A program made the translations under genes and the position numbers. Shown here one piece after another: positions 1 to 5,127 of a DNA stretch of 5,127 nt (position 1 is its first letter; every line of letters begins with the position of its first letter). The stretch is from Methylococcaceae bacterium. GTDB lineage: Bacteria; Pseudomonadota; Gammaproteobacteria; Methylococcales; Methylomonadaceae. Under the pieces are notes generated by a model. It had not been told where the DNA came from. It searched no databases and saw only the letters and a program-made list of their open reading frames with translations. The DNA lies in NCBI GenBank assembly GCA_005779525.1, contig SXIZ01000162.1, forward strand, positions 1 through 5,127. The letters run 5' to 3'.

Positions 1-1644
1 ATCAACCAAAGTATTGACCAAGAAACGGCGGCAATCCTAGTTGAAGAAATGGGGCATAAACCCATTATGCAAAGTGATGATGATCTCGAACAAGAAATGC
101 TCGCTGAGGCAATGGAAGAAGTGACACACGCAGCGTTGCCGCGTGCGCCTATTGTGACTATTATGGGGCATGTCGATCATGGTAAAACCTCATTGCTCGA
201 TTATATTCGTAAAACCCGTGTAGCTGCAGGTGAGGCAGGCGGGATTACGCAGCATATCGGTGCTTATCAGGTGATTACTGATCATGGTTCGGTGACCTTC
301 CTCGATACTCCAGGCCACGCGGCGTTTACTGCCATGCGTGCTCGCGGTGCGGAAGTGACCGATGTGGTGATCGTGGTCGTGGCCGCCGATGACGGTGTGA
401 TGCCGCAAACTAAGGAAGCGGTGGAACACGCGCGGGCTGCGGATGTGCCTTTGATTGTGGCGATTAATAAAATTGATAAACCCAGCGCTAACCCTGAACG
501 TGTCATGCAGGAAATGGCGACGATTGGCGTCTTGTCGGAAGAATGGGGTGGCGATGTACAGTTCATTAAAATCTCAGCTAAAACGGGTGCGGGGATTGAT
601 GATTTAATTGAAGCCTTGATTCTACAAACTGAAATTTTGGAATTGAAAGCGCCCGTTGAAGGTGCGGCATCCGGTTTCGTCATCGAATCACGTCTGGATC
701 GTGGTCGCGGTGCGGTGGCTACGGTATTAGTACAAAAAGGCACGTTGGAAAAAGGTCAGTTTGTGCTCTGTGGTCATGAGTATGGTCGTATCCGTGCGAT
801 GTTCAATGAGAACGGTAAAGCGGTTAAGGACGCAGGTCCATGCGCTCCAGTTGAAATTTTAGGTTTATCGGGCACGCCGATGGCTGGTGATGAATTCTTG
901 GTAGTACAAAATGAAAAAGTGGCGCGTGAATTAGCTTCGCACCGTGAAGATCGTAGTAAATCTTCTCGTCTGGCAGAGCAGCAAGCAACCAAATTGGATG
1001 ATGTGTTCTCCAAAATGGGTGCGGGACAACGCGCTTCTTTGAATTTAGTCATTAAAACCGATGTACAAGGTAGTTTGGAAGCTTTACGCGGTTCATTGGT
1101 CGCGTTATCCACCGATGAAGTCGAAGTTAAAGTTGTCTACGGTAGTGTGGGGGGCATTAACGAAAGTGATGTTAACCTTGCAATTACCTCGGGTGCGATT
1201 GTGATTGGTTTCAACGTGCGTGCAGATGCTGCAGCACGGAAATTGATCGAAGAAAAAGATGTGGATCTACATTACTACAGCGTTATTTACGATGCGATTG
1301 ATGAAGTTAAAAAATCCATCAGCGGTATGTTGTCCCCAGAAATCAAAGAAAGTATTGTGGGCTTGGCCGAAGTACGGGATGTGTTCCGTTCACCAAAATT
1401 TGGTGCCATTGCTGGCTGTATGGTGGTCGATGGTTTCGTCAAACGTAACTTACCGATTCGGGTGTTACGTGAAAACGTGGTCATTTTCGAAGGTCAGTTA
1501 GAATCTTTGCGCCGCTTTAAAGATGATGCCGCTGAAGTCAAAATGGGCATGGAATGCGGGATTGGCGTTAAAAACTATAACGATGTTAAAGTGGGCGACC
1601 AGATCGAAGTTTTCGAGCGTAAAGAAGTCCAACGGGTTATTTAA
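1..1644 (+). CDS. infB: Translation initiation factor IF-2 (5' end outside window)
   Basis: GTPase that brings formyl-methionyl-tRNA to the 30S subunit and promotes 50S joining. The frame is open from base 1 and its first residues (INQSIDQETAAILVEEMGHK) match the end of the IF2 N-terminal region, so the true start lies upstream; the ATG at 49 is internal. By comparison with the 890-residue E. coli protein roughly 340 residues are missing. Of the 547 visible codons, the G domain holds G1 GHVDHGKT (codons 56-63), the switch I threonine in GITQHI (about 81-86), G3 DTPGH (102-106), G4 NKID (156-159) and G5 SAK (192-194). Beta-barrel domain II follows (around VIESRLDRGRGAVATVLV), then the C1 domain. 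The tRNA-binding C2 domain begins near codon 450, with SPKFGAIAGC (464-473) and GMECG (516-520). All GTPase motifs are intact. The stop TAA is 2 nt before rbfA, so they are co-transcribed. Identification is essentially certain. Confidence 0.98.
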   Translation: MNQSIDQETAAILVEEMGHKPIMQSDDDLEQEMLAEAMEEVTHAALPRAPIVTIMGHVDHGKTSLLDYIRKTRVAAGEAGGITQHIGAYQVITDHGSVTFLDTPGHAAFTAMRARGAEVTDVVIVVVAADDGVMPQTKEAVEHARAADVPLIVAINKIDKPSANPERVMQEMATIGVLSEEWGGDVQFIKISAKTGAGIDDLIEALILQTEILELKAPVEGAASGFVIESRLDRGRGAVATVLVQKGTLEKGQFVLCGHEYGRIRAMFNENGKAVKDAGPCAPVEILGLSGTPMAGDEFLVVQNEKVARELASHREDRSKSSRLAEQQATKLDDVFSKMGAGQRASLNLVIKTDVQGSLEALRGSLVALSTDEVEVKVVYGSVGGINESDVNLAITSGAIVIGFNVRADAAARKLIEEKDVDLHYYSVIYDAIDEVKKSISGMLSPEIKESIVGLAEVRDVFRSPKFGAIAGCMVVDGFVKRNLPIRVLRENVVIFEGQLESLRRFKDDAAEVKMGMECGIGVKNYNDVKVGDQIEVFERKEVQRVI

Positions 1645-1646
1645 GC

Positions 1647-2054
1647 ATGGCAAGAGAGTACGGTCGCAGCTCGCGGGTAGCTTCACAAATCCAAAAAGAA
1701 TTGGCCGCGATTTTTCAACGGGATTTAAAAGATCCGCGTCTCGGATTTATCACGGTCAACGAAGTGGTGATCAGTAAAGATTTAGCTTCGGCTAAAATCT
1801 ATGTCACTGTCCTGAATGCTGATGATGACGGTAAGCGTGAGCAAGTAAAATTGCTTAATCATTTGGCGCCACATATTCGCAGTGAGTTGGCGCATCGCAT
1901 GCGTCTGAGACATATTGCGGAATTACGTTTTCTTTACGATGATTCTTTTGACACGGGAATGCGGGTGAGTGAGTTACTGAGTAGTGCTGGCGCTTTTAAT
2001 TATGTCGGTGATGATCTCGCTGAAAATGAAGATGTTACGCCCAAGTTAGATTAA
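1647..2054 (+). CDS. rbfA: 30S ribosome-binding factor RbfA
   Basis: Small KH-fold protein that binds the immature 30S subunit and helps 16S rRNA 5'-end maturation and cold adaptation in E. coli. The 135 residues match the family length (E. coli about 133). Landmarks are the N-terminal REYGRSSRVASQIQKELA helix, the KDPRLGFITV strand (28-37), SKDLASAKIYVTVLN (43-57), and the IRSELAHRMRLRHIAELRFLYDDS block (77-100) with GMRVSELL after it. The acidic tail from about residue 120 is typical and probably disordered. The family's helix kink (AxG, ASG in E. coli) seems to be LAP here (73-75), with proline in the glycine position; this rests on my hand alignment. The start lies 2 nt after the infB stop and has no Shine-Dalgarno sequence at normal distance: the purine run AAAGAAG at 1621-1627 is about 19 nt away. 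Translation therefore probably depends on ribosomes finishing infB. Confidence 0.96.
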   Translation: MAREYGRSSRVASQIQKELAAIFQRDLKDPRLGFITVNEVVISKDLASAKIYVTVLNADDDGKREQVKLLNHLAPHIRSELAHRMRLRHIAELRFLYDDSFDTGMRVSELLSSAGAFNYVGDDLAENEDVTPKLD

Positions 2055-2060
2055 GTTGCT

Positions 2061-2960
2061 ATGGGTAAACGCACTTCTGGGCTTGATATTACAGGCATTA
2101 TTTTGCTGGATAAACGCACTGGCGTGTCGTCCAATCAGGCCTTGCAGGAAGTTCGGCGCTTATTGAATGCCAATAAAGCCGGGCATACAGGAAGTTTAGA
2201 TCCTCTGGCCACGGGGCTGTTGCCGTTGTGTTTTGGCGAAGCCACGAAAGTCTCATCCTATATGTTGGATGATGATAAGTGCTATCAGGTTAAGGTGCAG
2301 TTAGGGGTGATTACCGATACGGGCGATCTTGAAGGAGCGGTATTGGAACAGCGGCCAACGCCGGAATATTCAGCCTCTCAAATTAGTGCGTGTCTTGAGC
2401 ACTTTACAGGTTCGATAGCTCAAGTTCCCCCGATGTATTCGGCACTTAAATTTCATGGTAAGAAACTCTATGAATTAGCGCGTGCTGGCATAACGATAGA
2501 ACGTGAGCCGCGCAGCGTGGAAATTTACGCATTGCAATTACTGGCTTATCAAGACCACTGTCTGTATTTAGAAGTGTTGTGTTCCAAAGGTACTTATATT
2601 CGCTCTCTGGCGGAAGATATCGGTTTTTATTTAGGCTGCGGCGCCTCGGTCGCAGAACTACGGCGCATCAAAGCAGGAAGCTATGATATTGCGGGTGCTT
2701 GGCAGATTGAACAATTACGGGCGATGTCCCACACAGAGCTGCTACAGTGTTTATTGCCTGCAGATGCGCCGTTGGCAGCGATGCCTGCCCTCAATTTAGA
2801 TGCGCAGCAAACGCTCAGTGTAAATTTTGGACAAAGAATTTTAATATCCTGCTTGGACGTAGGTATGGTAAGGCTTTATAATAATGATATTTTTTTGGGT
2901 TTAGGTGAGGTGTTGCCGAATGGCCAGCTTGCTCCCAAAAGGTTATTTAACTTAGCTTAA
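2061..2960 (+). CDS. truB: tRNA pseudouridine-55 synthase TruB
   Basis: Converts uridine 55 in the T-loop of most elongator tRNAs to pseudouridine and also acts as a tRNA folding chaperone. Length 299 residues (E. coli 314). The catalytic domain shows LLDKRTGVSSNQAL (15-28), the catalytic motif GHTGSLDPLATG with nucleophile Asp47, the active-site tyrosine Tyr75 (CYQVKVQLG), VPPMYSALKFHGKKLYELAR (122-141) and CSKGTYIRSL (174-183) with Arg181. A PUA-like C-terminal domain follows from about residue 240 and ends GLGEVLPNGQLAPKRLF. All key residues are present. The start 6 nt after rbfA gives an N-terminus that aligns with E. coli TruB, but the preceding bases lack a Shine-Dalgarno sequence, so coupling to rbfA is likely. 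The last 140 bases are visibly richer in A and T than the rest of the gene and contain a promoter-like sequence. Confidence 0.97.
   Translation: MGKRTSGLDITGIILLDKRTGVSSNQALQEVRRLLNANKAGHTGSLDPLATGLLPLCFGEATKVSSYMLDDDKCYQVKVQLGVITDTGDLEGAVLEQRPTPEYSASQISACLEHFTGSIAQVPPMYSALKFHGKKLYELARAGITIEREPRSVEIYALQLLAYQDHCLYLEVLCSKGTYIRSLAEDIGFYLGCGASVAELRRIKAGSYDIAGAWQIEQLRAMSHTELLQCLLPADAPLAAMPALNLDAQQTLSVNFGQRILISCLDVGMVRLYNNDIFLGLGEVLPNGQLAPKRLFNLA
2853..2882 (+). promoter_or_regulatory. Candidate sigma-70 promoter inside the 3' end of truB, reading towards rpsO
   Basis: A perfect -10 hexamer TATAAT lies at 2877-2882. Upstream, TGGACG at 2854-2859 matches the -35 consensus at four of six positions with a 17-nt spacer; read one base earlier, TTGGAC matches three of six with an 18-nt spacer. 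Transcription would begin near 2889 and give an rpsO leader of about 200 nt containing the three hairpins of the spacer. In E. coli, rpsO-pnp has its own promoter upstream of rpsO, which supports the idea. The sequence is in AT-rich coding DNA (it reads LYNND in truB), so a chance match is possible. Confidence 0.4.
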
Positions 2961-2975
2961 ATAACTGCAAGATTG

Positions 2976-2990
2976 AGGGGAAGGTCCCCT
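2976..2990 (+). other. GC-rich stem-loop just after truB
   Basis: AGGGGA (2976-2981) pairs perfectly with TCCCCT (2985-2990) around the 3-nt loop AGG, and two G.U pairs (2975/2991, 2974/2992) can extend it. It starts 16 nt after the truB stop. No T-run follows, so it is not an intrinsic terminator. It may protect the truB mRNA 3' end after processing, cause pausing, or be the first stem of the rpsO leader. The structure is seen in the sequence; the role is unknown. Confidence 0.5.
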
Positions 2991-2997
2991 TGTGGTT

Positions 2998-3080
2998 TGG
3001 TACGCTACACCCTATTGTGGCTACCATGTTTTATGATCAGTAAACTGATCTTTTTTTTATATTAACTAGAATGTATAGGG
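2998..3080 (+). promoter_or_regulatory. Candidate S15-binding pseudoknot in the rpsO leader
   Basis: The 5' arm TGGTA-C-GCTAC (2998-3008) pairs with GTGGC-TACCA (3017-3026), giving ten base pairs with a single bulged C at 3003 and the 8-nt loop ACCCTATT (3009-3016). Loop bases CCCTAT (3010-3015) are exactly complementary to ATAGGG (3075-3080), which covers five of the six bases of the rpsO Shine-Dalgarno sequence; together they can form an H-type pseudoknot. In the stem, U3006.G3019 stacks on C3005-G3020. This G.U/G-C step is the element S15 recognises in 16S rRNA helix 22 and in the E. coli rpsO leader. By analogy, excess S15 would stabilise the pseudoknot and stop rpsO translation. The pairing was worked out by hand. 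The 48-nt connecting loop is long and holds a further hairpin, so it may differ in detail from the E. coli leader. Confidence 0.5.
3035..3058 (+). terminator. Intrinsic-terminator-like hairpin between truB and rpsO
   Basis: GATCAG (3035-3040) and CTGATC (3045-3050) form a perfect 6-bp stem with a TAAA loop, followed directly by eight T's (3051-3058). The T-run is strong but the stem is short, with only three G-C pairs, so termination would probably be partial. It ends 28 nt before the rpsO start. It could separate infB-rbfA-truB transcription from rpsO-pnp, or act as an attenuator for a transcript started upstream. No promoter with both elements well matched lies between it and rpsO, so rpsO expression appears to require readthrough. 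Confidence 0.5.
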
Positions 3081-3081
3081 A
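3076..3081 (+). promoter_or_regulatory. Ribosome binding site of rpsO
   Basis: TAGGGA can pair with the 16S rRNA 3' end over six positions, one of them a G.U wobble, and lies 5 nt before the ATG at 3087. It is the only Shine-Dalgarno-like sequence near this start. Its first five bases belong to ATAGGG, which is complementary to the loop of the upstream stem-loop, so it may be masked when the leader folds. Confidence 0.65.
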
Positions 3082-3086
3082 TTAAG

Positions 3087-3356
3087 ATGCCATTTACAGC
3101 AGCACAAAAAAAAGCAATTGTTGAAGAATATCGTTTATCTCCAACGGATACGGGTTCATGTGAAGTGCAAGTCGCTCTATTGACTGCACATATCGTACAT
3201 TTAACACCGCATTTTGCTGAGCACAAAAAAGATAACCATTCGCGTCGTGGTTTATTACGTATGGTGAATCAACGTCGTAAACTGTTAGATTACTTGAAAA
3301 GAACCGATGTCGTACGTTATCGTTCTTTGATCGAAAGATTAGGTTTACGTAAGTAA
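3087..3356 (+). CDS. rpsO: 30S ribosomal protein S15
   Basis: Primary-binding protein of the small subunit. It contacts the 16S rRNA three-way junction of helices 20-22, starts assembly of the platform with S6, S18, S11 and S21, and contributes to an intersubunit bridge. The 89 residues equal the usual family length. The match to E. coli S15 is very close: DTGSxEVQVALLTAHI (21-36), HFAEHKKDNHSRRGLLRMVNQRRKLLDYLKR (42-72) and the end RSLIERLGLRK. The conserved HxxDxHSRRGLL block that binds the junction is present. Cys24 sits where E. coli has Thr and many others have Pro. The gene lies behind its own structured leader and 86 nt before pnp, as in other gammaproteobacteria, where the two form an operon. 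S15 is known to repress its own mRNA, and the leader here looks suited to that. Confidence 0.98.
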   Translation: MPFTAAQKKAIVEEYRLSPTDTGSCEVQVALLTAHIVHLTPHFAEHKKDNHSRRGLLRMVNQRRKLLDYLKRTDVVRYRSLIERLGLRK

Positions 3357-3376
3357 GCTAAATCAGTAATTAGTTC

Positions 3377-3412
3377 GGTAACGATAAGCGCGTCTTATCG
3401 TTACCCCATTTT
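3377..3412 (+). terminator. Perfect 12-bp stem-loop between rpsO and pnp (attenuator or RNase processing site)
   Basis: GGTAACGATAAG (3377-3388) pairs without mismatch with CTTATCGTTACC (3394-3405) around the 5-nt loop CGCGT. It starts 21 nt after the rpsO stop. Only a short T-run follows (CCATTTTG), so it would be a leaky terminator at best, which fits pnp being read from the same transcript. In E. coli the same interval holds a terminator and an RNase III-cut duplex used in PNPase autocontrol. This stem could do either job, or protect the rpsO mRNA 3' end. At 12 bp it is short for a classical RNase III substrate. Confidence 0.55.
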
Positions 3413-3428
3413 GCTAACCTTTGAATGT

Positions 3429-3434
3429 AAAGGA
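3429..3434 (+). promoter_or_regulatory. Ribosome binding site deciding the GTG start of pnp
   Basis: AAAGGA is a strong Shine-Dalgarno sequence 8 nt before the GTG at 3443 and is the main reason for choosing that start. Five bases of it (AAAGG, 3429-3433) can pair with CCTTT (3418-3422) across a 6-nt loop, a weak hairpin that could modestly lower pnp translation. Confidence 0.8.
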
Positions 3435-3442
3435 ACCTTATA

Positions 3443-5127
3443 GTGAACTCTATTAGGAATGAATTTCAGTATGGCGATCATCTTGTTACCTTGGAAACGG
3501 GCGAAATTGCTCGTCAATCTGATGGAGCAGTGATAATTGATGTTGCGGGAACCACCTTATTAGTGACGGTCGTTGCTAAAAAAGAAGCAAGCGGTGGCGA
3601 CTTTTTTCCATTAACGGTGAATTATCAAGAAAAAACCTATGCCGCAGGTAAAATTCCAGGTGGTTTTTTCAAACGCGAAGGGCGTCCGAGTGAAAAAGAA
3701 ACCTTGACTTCCCGTCTCATTGATCGGCCGATTCGTCCCTTATTTCCTGAAGGCTACACTAATGAAGTACAAGTTATTGCAACGGTTATTTCATTAAATC
3801 CTGAAGTTGATCCAGAAATTCCAGCGCTCATAGGAACTTCTGCAGCCTTGGCAGTTTCGGGCTTACCATTCAATGGCCCGGTGGCTGCAGCGTGCGTTGG
3901 CTATAAAGATGGACAATATATTTTAAATCCTTCTCCTGCGGCGTTAAAAGAATCACAATTGGAATTAGTGGTTGCAGGGACGGCTAAAGCGGTACTGATG
4001 GTAGAGTCGGAAGCGCAATGTTTATCAGAAGAAGTCATGCTGGGTGCAGTATTGTACGGGCATGAGCAAATGCAAGTCGCCATTAATGCGATTTCACAAT
4101 TTGCCGCACAAGTGGGTAAACCCGCACTTGCATGGTCGGCAACGGCTGTGAATGCAGAACTTGAGCAAAAAGTGATTGCTGCCGTCAGTGATGACATCAA
4201 AGCGGCTTATCAAGTGGCTGAAAAATTAGTAAGACAAGAACAACTTAAAGCAATTCGTAATGCTGCCGTCGAAGCGATTACCGCGCTTGAGCAATTTGCG
4301 GGTGCTGAAAAAGAAATTCGCCTGATTCTTGAAAACTTAGAATACAAAATCGTGCGTTCTGCTATTTTGCATGATAGCAAACGTATTGATGGCCGTGCCT
4401 TAGATTCTATTCGTCCGATTACCGTTCGCACCGGAGTATTGCCCAGAACTCATGGTTCGGCATTGTTCACACGTGGTGAAACCCAAGCTTTGGTGGTCGC
4501 TACTTTAGGTACGGAACGTGATGCACAATTAATTGATTCTTTAGCGGGCGAGTATAAAGAAAAATTTATGCTGCATTATAACTTCCCGCCTTTCAGTGTC
4601 GGTGAAACGGGTTTTGTCGGCTCGCCTAAACGCCGCGAAATTGGTCATGGTCGTTTAGCGAAACGCGGTGTACAAGCGGTATTACCGAATATGGATGAGT
4701 TTCCATATGTTGTGCGTATCGTCTCGGAAATTACTGAATCTAACGGTTCAAGCTCTATGGCATCGGTTTGCGGCAGTAGCTTAGCGTTAATGGATGCGGG
4801 TGTGCCTATCAGTTCTCCTGTCGCGGGTATTGCGATGGGCTTAATTAAAGAAGGCGATAGTTTTGCGGTGCTTTCCGATATTATGGGTGATGAAGATCAC
4901 CTCGGGGATATGGATTTCAAAGTGGCGGGTTCTGAACATGGAATCACGGCTTTGCAAATGGACATCAAGATTGATGGCATTACTGCAGAAATTATGCAAT
5001 CTGCGTTGTCACAAGCGAAACATGGTCGTTTGCATATCCTAGGCGAAATGAATAAAGCCTTATCGGCAACCCGTGGTCAAATGTCGGATTATGCGCCGCG
5101 TATCATCACTTTTAAAATTGATCCAGC
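3443..5127 (+). CDS. pnp: Polyribonucleotide nucleotidyltransferase, PNPase (3' end outside window)
   Basis: Phosphorolytic 3'-5' exoribonuclease, a trimer that degrades and processes mRNA and sRNA and joins the RNase E degradosome in many proteobacteria. The frame is open for 561 codons from a GTG start that aligns with the E. coli N-terminus (NSIRNEFQYG). The first RNase PH core includes DFFPLTVNYQEKTYAAGKIPGG (53-74) and the RNA-contacting FFKREGRPSE (75-84). A helical linker lies around residues 215-300. The second, catalytic core begins near RIDGR (314-318) and includes PKRREIGHG (395-403), GSSSMAS (435-441, Ser438) and DEDHLGDMD, with the metal-binding aspartates Asp485 and Asp491. All phosphate and metal ligands I can recognise are present. 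The window stops at about the point where the KH and S1 RNA-binding domains should begin, so roughly 150 residues are missing compared with the 711 of E. coli. Probably co-transcribed with rpsO. Confidence 0.98.
   Translation, partial: MNSIRNEFQYGDHLVTLETGEIARQSDGAVIIDVAGTTLLVTVVAKKEASGGDFFPLTVNYQEKTYAAGKIPGGFFKREGRPSEKETLTSRLIDRPIRPLFPEGYTNEVQVIATVISLNPEVDPEIPALIGTSAALAVSGLPFNGPVAAACVGYKDGQYILNPSPAALKESQLELVVAGTAKAVLMVESEAQCLSEEVMLGAVLYGHEQMQVAINAISQFAAQVGKPALAWSATAVNAELEQKVIAAVSDDIKAAYQVAEKLVRQEQLKAIRNAAVEAITALEQFAGAEKEIRLILENLEYKIVRSAILHDSKRIDGRALDSIRPITVRTGVLPRTHGSALFTRGETQALVVATLGTERDAQLIDSLAGEYKEKFMLHYNFPPFSVGETGFVGSPKRREIGHGRLAKRGVQAVLPNMDEFPYVVRIVSEITESNGSSSMASVCGSSLALMDAGVPISSPVAGIAMGLIKEGDSFAVLSDIMGDEDHLGDMDFKVAGSEHGITALQMDIKIDGITAEIMQSALSQAKHGRLHILGEMNKALSATRGQMSDYAPRIITFKIDP

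Noticed and set aside
49..51. ATG at 49 as the start of infB
   Set aside because: The frame is open to base 1 and the 16 codons before it match conserved IF2 sequence, so the gene is cut by the window edge.
190..1112. Minus-strand open frames opposite infB (190-429, 282-743, 774-1112)
   Set aside because: They lie wholly inside a strongly conserved gene, overlap each other, and encode no recognisable motif; they are shadows of infB codon use.
1259..1777. Plus-strand frames at 1259-1501 and 1523-1777
   Set aside because: Out-of-frame readings of infB and rbfA with no family resemblance.
2990..3018. Promoter TTGTGG, 17 nt, TATTGT in the truB-rpsO spacer
   Set aside because: Only three and four of six matches, and the bases are better explained as part of the stem-loop; the TATAAT upstream is a stronger candidate.
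3032..3063. TATGAT (3032) and TATATT (3058) as -10 elements for rpsO
   Set aside because: No acceptable -35 at 16-18 nt for either. The first overlaps the hairpin stem and the second would leave a leader of only about 15 nt.
3439..3444. TATAGT as a -10 box for pnp
   Set aside because: It overlaps the GTG start codon and has no -35 at a suitable distance.
3901..4431. Minus-strand open frames opposite pnp (3901-4200, 4210-4431)
   Set aside because: Their low-complexity Ala/Ser/Cys-rich translations are the complement of pnp codons, and no ribosome binding site or homology is seen.
1..5127. A novel defence, mobile or accessory system
   Set aside because: All genes belong to a widely conserved housekeeping cluster in its usual order, with no foreign-looking insert, direct repeat array or unknown gene.

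Overview
This window is a stretch of a bacterial chromosome carrying the conserved translation and RNA-metabolism cluster infB-rbfA-truB-rpsO-pnp, all on the + strand. Gene order and close protein similarity to the Escherichia coli versions (remembered, not searched) point to a gammaproteobacterium. The PNPase N-terminus (IRNEFQYGDH, GGFFKREGRPSEKETLTSRL) reads closer to what I recall of Coxiella-type sequences than to enterics. Base composition is moderate to slightly AT-leaning with many A/T-ending codons. Placement near Legionellales is possible but is only a weak inference.

Layout. 1-1644 is the 3' two-thirds of infB (IF2), open at the left edge. rbfA follows after 2 nt (1647-2054) and truB after 6 nt (2061-2960). 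Neither has a convincing Shine-Dalgarno sequence, so translational coupling is likely. 2961-3086 is a structured leader before rpsO (3087-3356). 3357-3442 is a short leader with a perfect 12-bp stem-loop before pnp, which starts with GTG at 3443 and runs off the right edge just before its KH and S1 domains. No tRNA, rRNA, mobile element, CRISPR array or minus-strand gene is supported.

How the genes work together. IF2 places initiator tRNA on the ribosome, RbfA matures the 30S subunit, TruB makes pseudouridine 55 in tRNA, S15 nucleates the 30S platform, and PNPase degrades and processes RNA. In E. coli, S15 represses its own mRNA through a leader pseudoknot, and PNPase represses its own mRNA after RNase III cleavage of its leader.

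The coding part is ordinary housekeeping, and I see no new multigene system. The most interesting signal is in the truB-rpsO spacer. A 10-bp stem-loop (2998-3026) carries a G.U/G-C step of the kind S15 recognises, and its loop bases CCCTAT are exactly complementary to ATAGGG, which covers most of the rpsO Shine-Dalgarno sequence. This is a plausible S15 autoregulatory pseudoknot. A small hairpin with eight T's, resembling an intrinsic terminator, sits inside its connecting loop.
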